Shown one piece after another: positions 24,918 through 34,815 of a DNA stretch of 64,000 nt. The stretch covers positions 19,166 through 83,165 of the forward strand of contig JAHEAQ010000012.1 in NCBI GenBank assembly GCA_024642705.1, in the 5' to 3' direction. The translations under genes were made by a program, and so were the position numbers. Under the pieces are notes generated by a model. It made no database searches. It was not told the origin of the DNA and worked only from the letters and a program-made list of their open reading frames with translations. Source of the stretch: Bacteroidota bacterium. GTDB taxonomy: Bacteria > Bacteroidota > Bacteroidia > Chitinophagales > Saprospiraceae. Each line of letters starts with the position of its first letter. Within the stretch, counting starts at the first letter, position 1.

Positions 24918-26555
24918 ATGAAAATAAGTCTAGCCCAGTTAAATTTTCATATTGGCAATTTTGAAGGTAATGTCAATAAAATGGTCGAAGCAATAATTGC
25001 TGCAAAAGCTGACAAAGTAGACATAATTTGTTTTGCTGAATTGGCAGTTTGTGGATATCCCCCAAGAGACTTTCTTGAATTTGACGATTTTATTAGAATG
25101 GCTGAAGAAAGTGTTCATACTTTGAAAGAACATAGCGATGGAATTGCAATAATTGTTGGAGCACCAACCAAAAACCCCATAATTGAAGGAAAAGATTTAT
25201 TCAATTCAGCTTATTTTTTATACAATAAAGAAATAAAGCACATCTATCACAAATCTCTTTTACCAACTTACGATGTTTTTGATGAATACAGATATTTTGA
25301 ACCTGCGGAAACATTTGATGTCATTCATTTTAAAGGTAAAAAAATCGCGCTTACCATCTGCGAAGATATTTGGAATATAGGAAATGAAAATCCTTTATAT
25401 ACCATCTGTCCAATGGATGAAATCATGCCACAGAATCCCGATTTCATGATTAATATTTCTGCATCACCCTTCAACTATGAGCACGCCGAAGAAAGAATTC
25501 ATGTTTTAAAGGCAAATGTGGCCAGATATGGCCTTCCCATTTTTTATGTTAATCATGTCGGAGCACAAACAGAATTAATTTTTGACGGTGGATCAGCAGT
25601 AATGTCCCCTTCTGGTGAAGTTTTTGAAGAATTTCCCTATTTCAAAGAATCGGTAAAATCTTTCGATCTAGATGAAGTGATTGCTGGAACCAAAAATATA
25701 ATACAGCAAAAAAACAGAATTCAAGAAATTCATGATGCTATAATTCTTGGTGTAAAAGATTATTTCGGTAAACTCGGGTTTAAAAAAGCAATCCTAGGAT
25801 TATCAGGAGGTATAGATTCAGCAGTTACATGCGCTCTTGCTGTTCGAGCACTAGGAAAAGAAAATGTGAGGGGAATTCTTATGCCCTCTGAATTCAGTTC
25901 CGAACATTCTGTAAACGATGCGAAGCAATTAGCAGAAAATTTGGGAATTCAATACGATATCATTTCAATCAAAGATCCATATAAAGTATTTATAAATTTG
26001 CTAAGTCCATATTTTGATGGGAGAGGATTCGATGTAACTGAAGAAAATATCCAGGCAAGATGTCGAGGACTTATCTTAATGGCAATGTCTAATAAACACG
26101 GTAATATCCTACTTAACACCAGCAATAAAAGCGAAATGGCAGTTGGTTATGGAACCCTATATGGTGATCTTGCTGGAGGGATTTCGGTTATCGGCGACGT
26201 GTATAAAACTGATGTTTTCAACCTAGCAAATTATATTAATAAGGAAAATGAGTATATTCCAATAAATACAATTACAAAACCTCCATCTGCTGAATTACGT
26301 CCTAATCAAAAAGATTCAGATAGCCTTCCAGATTATGAAATACTCGATGAAATATTATTTTTATACATCGAACGTCAATTAGGACCAAAGGAAATAATAA
26401 TGAAAGGTTATGATGAAAAACTGGTAAGAAGAATATTAAGATTAGTTAATATCAATGAATTCAAAAGACACCAAACAGCCCCAGTTATTAGGGTTTCATC
26501 TAAAGCTTTTGGCATGGGAAGACGAATGCCGATTGTAGGAAAATACTTATCTTAA
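24918..26555 (+). CDS. nadE: Glutamine-dependent NAD+ synthetase
   Basis: The 545-residue enzyme fuses a nitrilase-type glutaminase to an ammonia-channelling NAD synthetase. The glutaminase triad is visible: Glu41 (FAELAVCGYPPRD), Lys112 (YHKSLLPTYDVFDEYRYF) and Cys148 (ICEDIW). The synthetase has the P-loop LGLSGGIDSAVT near residues 293-305 and downstream GNILLNTSNKSEMAVGYGT and GDLAGG motifs. It converts deamido-NAD to NAD using ATP and glutamine, the last step of NAD synthesis. The length and layout match the bacterial glutamine-dependent type. It is convergent with sprA, separated by a hairpin. Confidence 0.96.
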   Translation: MKISLAQLNFHIGNFEGNVNKMVEAIIAAKADKVDIICFAELAVCGYPPRDFLEFDDFIRMAEESVHTLKEHSDGIAIIVGAPTKNPIIEGKDLFNSAYFLYNKEIKHIYHKSLLPTYDVFDEYRYFEPAETFDVIHFKGKKIALTICEDIWNIGNENPLYTICPMDEIMPQNPDFMINISASPFNYEHAEERIHVLKANVARYGLPIFYVNHVGAQTELIFDGGSAVMSPSGEVFEEFPYFKESVKSFDLDEVIAGTKNIIQQKNRIQEIHDAIILGVKDYFGKLGFKKAILGLSGGIDSAVTCALAVRALGKENVRGILMPSEFSSEHSVNDAKQLAENLGIQYDIISIKDPYKVFINLLSPYFDGRGFDVTEENIQARCRGLILMAMSNKHGNILLNTSNKSEMAVGYGTLYGDLAGGISVIGDVYKTDVFNLANYINKENEYIPINTITKPPSAELRPNQKDSDSLPDYEILDEILFLYIERQLGPKEIIMKGYDEKLVRRILRLVNINEFKRHQTAPVIRVSSKAFGMGRRMPIVGKYLS

Positions 26556-26561
26556 TTATAA

Positions 26562-26607
26562 GATGAATTTAGCCATAACTTACTTGAAAGCAGTCGCTAA
26601 ATTCATC
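26562..26607. terminator. Hairpin between nadE and sprA
   Basis: GATGAATTTAGC at 26562 pairs perfectly with GCTAAATTCATC ending at 26607, with a 22-base loop. It lies between two convergent stops, as expected for a shared terminator. There is no real T-run on either side and the stem is AT-rich, so efficiency is uncertain. Confidence 0.5.
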
Positions 26608-26619
26608 TCTTTATCATTT

Positions 26620-29600
26620 CTAATTCAATTTGAATCTTAAGGTTAATCCGCCTTGAGCATTTGTCAAAGGATAAGAAGTATTTACCACTGGGATAGTTCT
26701 GCTATAATCAAAGAACAATCTCAATCCTAGATTTTGGTTCACATCATATTCCATAGAAGGGTTAATCCTAATTGATTGTGACCCCCTTGTTTTATCAGCT
26801 GGGCCGTCTATTGAATAATTCCAAACCACATCATCTCTAAAAGAAAAGTCAACATTGACTAATAATTCTTTCCCTCTATTATCAGTTATTTTACCAGTGT
26901 CACCTCCAATTTTGATTCTAGAATCCTTATTTGGATCTTTCTTCTTTTTTTGTTTTCCTGAGCCTGTCAAAAAAGGAATATCCACATTTTCAAAAGTATA
27001 TCCAAAACCAAAAACAATTTCTTCAGTATTTGATTCCACCAATTCTTTTCCATTAAAATTCATCCCCAATTCTCTTGCTTTTCGATATTCAAAATTTAAG
27101 TTCAAATCTGTTTTTGTCTTTATATCAATTCCTATTAAAGGCGAAAATTGCTCGGAAATGGTGAGTTGAGGAATTTCCAATCTGGAAAAATAATTCTGAG
27201 ATTGTTGCTCCAATTGAGTGTATATAGTTGAAGCCCCTTGAACAATAAGGTTGTTGTACACAGGGTCTGAATTAAAATTATTCACCCGCATAACAGACTT
27301 ATATCCGTGCTTGATGTTAAAACTGGAGAAAATATCTTTGAACAAATCCAATTTTGAAAATCCATTGTAATTAACTTCCCAATTTGGAGCAGGGATATAA
27401 TTCCACAAACTAATTGTGTTTACAAAATCCAAATCTACATCTGTCGGATTAATTCCAGTATAAGTTGCAATAAATGCAGGAACTAAAACCTGGTCAGATT
27501 GCCTTCCTAATCCATATTGATAACCTTCATCTATATTATGAGGATCTAAAGCATTAGCAGCTCCAGCTTCTGCAGCTCGCACCGCAAGCCTTTGAGATAT
27601 AGTTTCTCTGCTGCTTTGAAAATTATCAAACAAACCTTTCAAATCGTTATTGAAAAAAGTATTCATCGAAAAATAGGTAATTTCAAAAGATCCGATATCA
27701 TTCAAAGCAATCTGCTGATACAACGGATTAAATGCATCAGTGGTGTTCTTAAATTCTTCTAAATGATTGTTGGAATATTTTTTTCTAAAAAAAATGTCTA
27801 TTTCAAAGTCTCTAACCGGCTCAAGCTCAATTCTAGCATCAAAATTCTGTTGCTTGGATTGATTAACCTGTTGGTTTAAGAATCTGCTTTTACTGAACCA
27901 TCCTTCTTCAGCCCCTTGATAAAGCCAATTTGACCTATCTGCAGGATCAATATTTGGTTGAATACCTGCCACAAAATCCCATCCAGGAGCAGTGAAATCA
28001 GGATTCATTCCTAAAATACTTGTTTTATTTACAAAACCAGGAACTATCGTTGACAAATCCTCTTTGTAAGTCATTTTAATGTTTCGCACCAATAATATTG
28101 GACGAAGCATAATTTTTTCTGCTGCAGAAATTTCTCTTTCTTTTTTCTCTTTTTTGGAATCATCCTTTGAATCCCCAGATTTTGGAGTCGTTGTTGCTCT
28201 AGATCTTGAACTGCTTCGGTTTGCACTACTGTTTTTTCCTGTATCTATTTGCTTCAGATAGTTCGATTTTCTATACAATTTCTCAAAATCAAAATTCAAA
28301 TTCAATTGCCGATTTTGACCATTCTGAATCACATTTCCTAATGTATCCACATTTAAAGAAGCCGCTTCCCAATAAAAATCTGCATTATATTGAGCTTTTA
28401 ATGATGCAAAATCCAAAATTGGAATATTCTTTAAAGGTACATTGTAATTGATGTTCAAATTATGAGAATACGATTTCGTTCTACCAAAATCTTTGATATT
28501 GTTTGCCGTATAATCTTTTATTTCTCTATTGGTCACTTCTCCAACTTTCCCTTTTTCCTCACCTCTTTCATCTACTATTCTAGCATTATCAGCAAGACCT
28601 ACCTGCCTCAATTCATCAACAACACCTAAATTATCTGCAGAAAAACTTAGATTCAAAGATTTTGTAAAGTCCCATTGCAGGTCATACCTTCTATCCCAAT
28701 TAAATCTTTGGTCGAAAAATCTGTAATCAAATTCTTCTGGTAACCTGTATTTTCTTTCATTGGAATATTTTTTCAACTGGGTATTGAATGTAAATGAATT
28801 AGGAAGAAAATTAAAATTTAGCTCTTTAACAAACTTCAAATTCTTATTTCCAACAGATTTAAAGGGTTCAAAATATTTGACATTTCTGCTAAAACTATAA
28901 TCCACAGAACCTCTTTGATCGTTGGTTAGATCGGACTGAATGATTGGATCTTTTTTCTGAATTTGAGTTATTGCGTAACTAGCACTGAAATTTGAAATAT
29001 CCCAAGGCATTGGTTTCTTTGTATTTTCAGGATTTCTCTGTTTCCTTACATTTGTGAGATTTAATGTCTTAATAGTGGTATTATCAATTGCCAAATCAAG
29101 AATCTCATTTCTTTTATCTGGTTGGGCTAATATTTTTTCAGTAACGGTAAGATCTAAATCATATGGATCAAACTGAGGAGTCTTAGTAACGTTTGCATAT
29201 TGAGCATAAAATGGAAGACTTAATCTTATAAAACTTGGCAAGAACTTACCCAATTCAAGATTTGTTGCCACATCATATTCAACGACACTTTCCTTGCTCC
29301 TTTGGTCTAACTTTTGATCTAAAGCTCCCCATCCAATCGTGTTGAAGGCTCCAGAAAAAGTAAGGTTTCCTACGTCGGCCAATTGAAGGTCCATCCTCGC
29401 TAATCCTGCGACACCACCTCGCTCATCAAGTCCACTCATTCTTAATTCATTAACCCAAACGGTCCCTTCGATTGGCTTGTTAGATTTGGATGAATTTCTT
29501 ATTCCTATTTGGATTCCTTTAATGTATCCCAAACTAGGATTCCCCTTGATGTAGGCTCTACTTTCAGGCTGATCAACAACCTGAGCAGGGAAAATTTCAC

Positions 29601-32600
29601 CAAATTCACCACCTTCCAGATTTCTCAATTTTTTAATTTCTGTAAACGCATCTAAAGGGATATCCAGCATATTATCTACAAGCCAAATCTCCTCAGGATC
29701 ATTGATACTTCCTAGCTTATCTTTGTCAGATAATGTCAACGGAACAACATATTCATAATAGTTTTCAGAAAAATCTTTTCCAAGTCTAACAAATAAACTC
29801 AGATCTCCTTTTTCTAAAATTTCTGGTGATTCCGCATGGATAAACATTTGCAACCTTTTGAAAACCCGAAGATCAACTCTTGTTAACTTAATTATGCTAG
29901 CTTCACAGTAATCATCTGTTACATTTGACAAATTTTTGAAATTTAGCGCAATGGATCTTTCATCTTGAGGCAACTGAGCATAACTTGTAAATACCCTTTC
30001 TCTTTTGATGCCTTTTGGCAATACATAATTAAATGGAGTCCTTGAACTATTTTCTTCAATACTAACTTTATCAACTGAAAAATCTACAGGATTGGTACCA
30101 TCACCACATGAAGGAACATATCTTCTCCACTGATTTCTTATTAATTGAAGGTCTGCAAATCTAAAGGTCTTCTGTGTTGAAAAACCTTTCAGATACATTC
30201 TAACAAACTGAATAGATTGGAATCCCTGAATGCCACCTACAGATTTACCTTCGCTAAGAGGAATTCTAAATCTGTACCATTTTTCATTTCCAGACGGCCC
30301 TAATGTTCTTGATTCTGTTACATATTTTGCTGCGGTTTCGTCTAATTCGCCATTGCTATTGAAAAGTTTTATTTCATACTCATAATAACTCTCACCTTGA
30401 TCAAGTGATCCGTTATTATTTAGATCTTCAGAATCTGGCAATGGGTTTCCTCTTTCAAATTGTGTTGCATTTGGATTTGGTGCATTCCCTTCTGGGCCAT
30501 TAAACTGATAATATCTTTGAAAAAGCGAATTTTCATTATTAAAATCATCTTTACTTCCAAAGTAAATAAAATTATCATTTGACGGATCTTTCCGCACATC
30601 TGCAAGAGGGAAATTAGCTTCTACTTTTTCCAAATAATCTCTGAAATTTTCCCTTTCCTGAGGGTCAGTTAATCCATCAAAACCAATATCTTGCTGATCT
30701 CTAAATTCTTGATCGAATCCATTTACTCTTGGTGTAACCAAAGGAACTTTACCCCATTTCGTATCTTGAATAGGTAAAGCTGTTGCCGGATCTGTTGGGA
30801 TACCATTTTCATAAAACTGAAGGTTATCTCTCAATACATCTTCTGAAACATTACCTAAATTAAAAAATAATGACCCTGCTTCATCAGGCAAATGATTCAA
30901 CTCTGCTCTTGAATTTATATATGGGTTCAACATCCAAAACTCTATAAATTCAACATTCGCTTGTTCGAAATTTGTGTTGTTCAGATATCTCATTATTCCA
31001 GCCCATCTCTTTTCCGGATTTTTTAATTTCATTTTCTTTGTCTCATTATCCCAAAAGGAACCAGAAGAAACATCAGATCCTGCTGGTGGATCAAAATTAT
31101 AAGGACCCCTTTCTTCAGGATAATAGGTCATGTCAAATGTCAAAATATCTGAAAAATTTCCAGGTTGAACAAATTTATTTGGGAACAATTCCGTCAGGTC
31201 AACTTGCCTAGTATACGGATCATTTTGGTCCACCGAATTTCTGATTCCTCCACTTCCTCTTTCCATGATATACCAATTCAACATTGCTCTATTGTATCCG
31301 TATCTTAGATCATTTGCAAATTCACTTTCAGGAAAAGTAATCCCTTTACCTCCAGGAACACTGGCAAGCACCCATTTATTGGCTTGAATTCCTAAAGGGA
31401 TTGCACTAGATGCACCTTCAAAATCATCCAACATTATTATACCATCTTTTTCTTCTCCTCCATTTATTGCTCTAGCATGTCCGGGTTTTAACGCTGCTAC
31501 TTCTGCATTAAAACTTATGCTCGAAGGGGCTTTTGTAGAATAAAAAGGCAGTTGGTCTAAAGCTCTAGTAACCCATGGTACCTCGTTACTATAATTTAGG
31601 TCCAGTCCATAAATTCTATTGTTAATCGGATCATCACCAATATTAACCTTTTCTGTATACGGCCGCTCAAAAAGGTGCATATATGTTGCACCTAAATTCA
31701 AATGTTTATTAAATTCATAATCGGCTCTAGTTCCGATCATTGCCTTTTGATTCAAAGAAAATAATGAATTATCTTCATAAGAAACTCGGATCGGAATCCC
31801 TTGCTGTAGATATGCATCATTAAGTATTCTTATTTGACCTATTCCATAATTTATCTCATAATCAATTCCAGGTTTCAATAATTGACTTCCTGCTCTTACC
31901 GTTACAGATCCTTCAGGTATATTCCATGCTCCCAAAGATATTTCCGAAGACACACTAGATTTGAATTCACCTTTCATCACAAATCTGTTTCTTTCTAACC
32001 TTTCTTGAGCTTTAAATAAGGTCCTATCATACAATTCTTGATAAGCAAATTCCTCGGCAAGGACAGGATCATTCAAAAGTGTCGATAAAGAAGATCCGAA
32101 GGGTTCCAATACTGGAAAAATTATACTTCCTGTTCGCGGAATAATCGTTACTCCATCAACAAAATCAAATATTCCATCTTGCTGAGGGTCATTGAAAATA
32201 TTCAATCGGTCCAAATTAAATACATCCAACAATGGCTTGTTAAAGAAACCTTCACGCGGAATATATCTCTTTAATGATCCATCAGAGTTGTCTTCATAGA
32301 AAATATCAAATTTGAAACTCTCTCTATCCAATTGTGAAGCTCCAATAGAATATACATTCTTCATCATCAAGTCCCAGTTCGGCTCATCCACATTTTGGGT
32401 GGTATTTTTTAATAATCGAGCAAATAAATTCTGAGGTGGAACTTCATAACTCACATCATTTGCCATTTCTCCCACTTGATATACTTCAGAACCATTGTAA
32501 GAATAGGAATATTGATAGGTTACTGCTAAAACTTGATTCGGTCGCAATCTGATATTCAAAGAAATAAATCCCAATTCAGGATGAAATGTAAATTCAGAAG

Positions 32601-33957
32601 GCCGCAATTGCCTTGCCTTAAGCACTTCGAAATCCTTAGTTTGTGTTAATCCATATTTAGTTGCAAGTACGGTTGCAGCAGTAGTTTGATCTCTTGCGGA
32701 AGGATCATTGACTATCTGATCGTACAAATCATTCACTCTGTTATCTGGCAAAACAATATTGCCAGTATAATCTCGAAATGTAGGATTGTTAGCTTCTGTA
32801 GAAGGGTTAACAGCTCCTTTATTTGTTAAATTCTCTTCGTCTCCGACACCTAAATCTGCTAAAGCAATGATATTTCTTAATCCATCTGTTTCATTTCTGT
32901 CATTTGTTATCCAAACTTGAATTTTGGTAACCCGAAACGGAGTCGTAATTTGAGGCAAATTTTTAAGCGCCCCTTCGTAAGTATTTCTGTTAAAATTCGA
33001 AATAAAGAAGTGCCTATTGTCATCGTATTCATCTGGCCTAATCTCGAATTCCTGACTCAATCCTCCCGATTGTATGGTAAGTTCTTCTTGAGAAGAATTT
33101 TTCTGAGAGGCAATAGTAGTTAACCTTAGTTTTCCAAATTGGGTTTCTACTTTGATACCAAATAAATTCTGGCCTCCTTGAATTAATGAACTCCTCAAAG
33201 GCAAACTCACATTCCCAGCTTCAACTTTTTTAATTATTTCATCTTCACTCCATTGCTCACTGTCATATGCTAATTTGACTTTGTCGTCAAAATTAAAAGT
33301 GGATTGAGTATTAAAATTAAAATTAAGGTTCATTTTGTCGCCAATATTTCCATCTACACTCATCTTGATGTCCATATCGAAATCAGGTCCCCATTGCACT
33401 TGATTCCGTAAAGGAATGTTTGGATTTTTTGTTTTTTGATAAAATCCTAACAATGTGATGTCAATATTCCCTTTCGGCTTTATAGTTATTTCATTTCCTC
33501 CAAATAATCTATCAACCAAATTTCTTTGAATATTCACATTTGATATTGGATCAATTTTTCCACTACTTCCCCTTGAGGAGCTTTCTACTCCTGCCATTTT
33601 ATTGAAATAATTTCTTTCTTGTTGTTTACTTTTCCAGTCCAAATACTCCTGAAAAGTCATGTATGTCGGCATTCTATAATATTCATCACCAATTTTTTCA
33701 GTCAGAATATAATTTCCAGTGATGGGATCGTATTCTACGTCCTGAGTAATCAGCGAAGTATTAATATCAAAAGGATTTTTATTTTTATCTGTTATAAAAT
33801 CACCTTGTCTATCTTTTAATGGAATGGTATCTTGAATTGTGATGGTCTTTTGCTCTTCCATCAGAGGTGATGGTAGTTCGAAACCTCCTGCCGTTAATTT
33901 GAAAACAGTAAAAATTAATGCAATCGCCAAAACCATTGGAATGGTTAATTTATTCAT
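26620..33957 (-). CDS. sprA: SprA (Sov), outer-membrane translocon of the type IX secretion system
   Basis: With the ATG at 33957 the protein has 2445 residues, about the size of known SprA/Sov proteins (about 2400-2500), and starts with a clear signal peptide (MNKLTIPMVLAIALIFTVF). The frame is open further upstream to an ATG at 33999 and a GTG at 34044; those longer forms would bury the signal peptide. Visible landmarks are an N-terminal SprA region with TFQEYLDWK, repeated NLNFNFNTQSTFNFDDKVKLAY-type strands (cut here), a very long barrel of alternating aromatic strands, and a barrel-closing end GGLTLRFKLN. SprA forms a giant single-chain barrel that passes folded proteins with type IX C-terminal signals across the outer membrane; it is also needed for gliding. 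No other T9SS gene is in the window. It follows ruvA, an arrangement I recall from Flavobacterium. Confidence 0.96.
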   Translation of the reverse strand: MNKLTIPMVLAIALIFTVFKLTAGGFELPSPLMEEQKTITIQDTIPLKDRQGDFITDKNKNPFDINTSLITQDVEYDPITGNYILTEKIGDEYYRMPTYMTFQEYLDWKSKQQERNYFNKMAGVESSSRGSSGKIDPISNVNIQRNLVDRLFGGNEITIKPKGNIDITLLGFYQKTKNPNIPLRNQVQWGPDFDMDIKMSVDGNIGDKMNLNFNFNTQSTFNFDDKVKLAYDSEQWSEDEIIKKVEAGNVSLPLRSSLIQGGQNLFGIKVETQFGKLRLTTIASQKNSSQEELTIQSGGLSQEFEIRPDEYDDNRHFFISNFNRNTYEGALKNLPQITTPFRVTKIQVWITNDRNETDGLRNIIALADLGVGDEENLTNKGAVNPSTEANNPTFRDYTGNIVLPDNRVNDLYDQIVNDPSARDQTTAATVLATKYGLTQTKDFEVLKARQLRPSEFTFHPELGFISLNIRLRPNQVLAVTYQYSYSYNGSEVYQVGEMANDVSYEVPPQNLFARLLKNTTQNVDEPNWDLMMKNVYSIGASQLDRESFKFDIFYEDNSDGSLKRYIPREGFFNKPLLDVFNLDRLNIFNDPQQDGIFDFVDGVTIIPRTGSIIFPVLEPFGSSLSTLLNDPVLAEEFAYQELYDRTLFKAQERLERNRFVMKGEFKSSVSSEISLGAWNIPEGSVTVRAGSQLLKPGIDYEINYGIGQIRILNDAYLQQGIPIRVSYEDNSLFSLNQKAMIGTRADYEFNKHLNLGATYMHLFERPYTEKVNIGDDPINNRIYGLDLNYSNEVPWVTRALDQLPFYSTKAPSSISFNAEVAALKPGHARAINGGEEKDGIIMLDDFEGASSAIPLGIQANKWVLASVPGGKGITFPESEFANDLRYGYNRAMLNWYIMERGSGGIRNSVDQNDPYTRQVDLTELFPNKFVQPGNFSDILTFDMTYYPEERGPYNFDPPAGSDVSSGSFWDNETKKMKLKNPEKRWAGIMRYLNNTNFEQANVEFIEFWMLNPYINSRAELNHLPDEAGSLFFNLGNVSEDVLRDNLQFYENGIPTDPATALPIQDTKWGKVPLVTPRVNGFDQEFRDQQDIGFDGLTDPQERENFRDYLEKVEANFPLADVRKDPSNDNFIYFGSKDDFNNENSLFQRYYQFNGPEGNAPNPNATQFERGNPLPDSEDLNNNGSLDQGESYYEYEIKLFNSNGELDETAAKYVTESRTLGPSGNEKWYRFRIPLSEGKSVGGIQGFQSIQFVRMYLKGFSTQKTFRFADLQLIRNQWRRYVPSCGDGTNPVDFSVDKVSIEENSSRTPFNYVLPKGIKRERVFTSYAQLPQDERSIALNFKNLSNVTDDYCEASIIKLTRVDLRVFKRLQMFIHAESPEILEKGDLSLFVRLGKDFSENYYEYVVPLTLSDKDKLGSINDPEEIWLVDNMLDIPLDAFTEIKKLRNLEGGEFGEIFPAQVVDQPESRAYIKGNPSLGYIKGIQIGIRNSSKSNKPIEGTVWVNELRMSGLDERGGVAGLARMDLQLADVGNLTFSGAFNTIGWGALDQKLDQRSKESVVEYDVATNLELGKFLPSFIRLSLPFYAQYANVTKTPQFDPYDLDLTVTEKILAQPDKRNEILDLAIDNTTIKTLNLTNVRKQRNPENTKKPMPWDISNFSASYAITQIQKKDPIIQSDLTNDQRGSVDYSFSRNVKYFEPFKSVGNKNLKFVKELNFNFLPNSFTFNTQLKKYSNERKYRLPEEFDYRFFDQRFNWDRRYDLQWDFTKSLNLSFSADNLGVVDELRQVGLADNARIVDERGEEKGKVGEVTNREIKDYTANNIKDFGRTKSYSHNLNINYNVPLKNIPILDFASLKAQYNADFYWEAASLNVDTLGNVIQNGQNRQLNLNFDFEKLYRKSNYLKQIDTGKNSSANRSSSRSRATTTPKSGDSKDDSKKEKKEREISAAEKIMLRPILLVRNIKMTYKEDLSTIVPGFVNKTSILGMNPDFTAPGWDFVAGIQPNIDPADRSNWLYQGAEEGWFSKSRFLNQQVNQSKQQNFDARIELEPVRDFEIDIFFRKKYSNNHLEEFKNTTDAFNPLYQQIALNDIGSFEITYFSMNTFFNNDLKGLFDNFQSSRETISQRLAVRAAEAGAANALDPHNIDEGYQYGLGRQSDQVLVPAFIATYTGINPTDVDLDFVNTISLWNYIPAPNWEVNYNGFSKLDLFKDIFSSFNIKHGYKSVMRVNNFNSDPVYNNLIVQGASTIYTQLEQQSQNYFSRLEIPQLTISEQFSPLIGIDIKTKTDLNLNFEYRKARELGMNFNGKELVESNTEEIVFGFGYTFENVDIPFLTGSGKQKKKKDPNKDSRIKIGGDTGKITDNRGKELLVNVDFSFRDDVVWNYSIDGPADKTRGSQSIRINPSMEYDVNQNLGLRLFFDYSRTIPVVNTSYPLTNAQGGLTLRFKLN

Positions 33958-34051
33958 TTCGCTCTTAGTTCCAGTATAATTATTTATATCTAATTTCATT
34001 TGGTATTTTATCTTAACGCTAATTTTCTCATTTAGCGTGTGCACATTTTCA

Positions 34052-34642
34052 TTATCTCAGTTGCTTTAATACTTCTTTAATCAGATTCTCAACATTTGCA
34101 GTAGGATCAGACTGAGAAATTACTTTATCGAGCATTTTTTCTATACTCATTTTTGGAAATCCTAAAGCAATTAAGGCAGATAACGCCTCATTTCTATTTG
34201 TATTGTGATTTGCTCCAATAGAAATGATCGGACCATCCACATTTTTAATTACTTTATCTTTCAATTCAAGAATAATAAGTTTGGCAGTTTTAGGTCCTAT
34301 TCCTTTAACTTTATTAAATGTGTAAACATCTTCATGAACTATTGCCTTTTGAACTTCAGGAGGTTTCATAGAGGAAAGTACAACTCTTGCTGTATTTGGT
34401 CCGATACCTGATACTGAAATTAACAATTGAAACAACTCTTTTTCTTCTTTTGTAAAAAAGCCATAAAGCAATTGCGAATCTTCTTTTACATGAAAATGAG
34501 TAAACAACTTAACTTCGTCTAGTTTCTCGATTTCGGAATAAGTATTCAAGCTTATATGAATATGGTAACCAATTCCATGCGTTTCCAAATATACATCAGT
34601 TGGACTTTTATAAGTTATTTTTCCTGTTATGTATGCGTACAT
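34052..34642 (-). CDS. ruvA: Holliday junction branch migration protein RuvA
   Basis: The 196-residue protein has the three RuvA parts. The OB fold is at 1-65 (MYAYITGKITYKSPTDVYLE). The helix-hairpin-helix pair follows at about 70-140, with VSGIGPNTARVVLSS and VKGIGPKTAKLIILELKDK. The small domain III (about 150-196) contacts RuvB. RuvA tetramers bind four-way junctions and place the RuvB motor. Its stop is 8 bases from the longest possible sprA start, and 94 from the favoured one, so the two genes are very likely transcribed together. Confidence 0.96.
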   Translation of the reverse strand: MYAYITGKITYKSPTDVYLETHGIGYHIHISLNTYSEIEKLDEVKLFTHFHVKEDSQLLYGFFTKEEKELFQLLISVSGIGPNTARVVLSSMKPPEVQKAIVHEDVYTFNKVKGIGPKTAKLIILELKDKVIKNVDGPIISIGANHNTNRNEALSALIALGFPKMSIEKMLDKVISQSDPTANVENLIKEVLKQLR

Positions 34643-34771
34643 TATCTAATTTATACTGCGAAAATAAAAGAATTCTTTAATTTACATATTATGATTTATT
34701 ACAATATGTGTGCCTACTTTGTCCAATTAGGTTTTTAATCAAGAAAAAATAGGCATGCTTTAATAAAACTT

Positions 34772-34779
34772 TATCTTTG
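34772..34779 (+). promoter_or_regulatory. Candidate -7 element for purD
   Basis: TATCTTTG matches TAnnTTTG exactly and lies 36 bases before the purD start. I do not see a matching TTTG about 20 bases upstream. Confidence 0.4.
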
Positions 34780-34815
34780 GGCTTTGTTAAAATCTGAATC
34801 AAAGAATCGATTATT

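Noticed and set aside
26855..33819. Several plus-strand open frames of 60-104 codons lying inside sprA
   Set aside because: They are antisense to a well-supported 2445-codon gene, have no family features, and are expected by chance in a gene this long.
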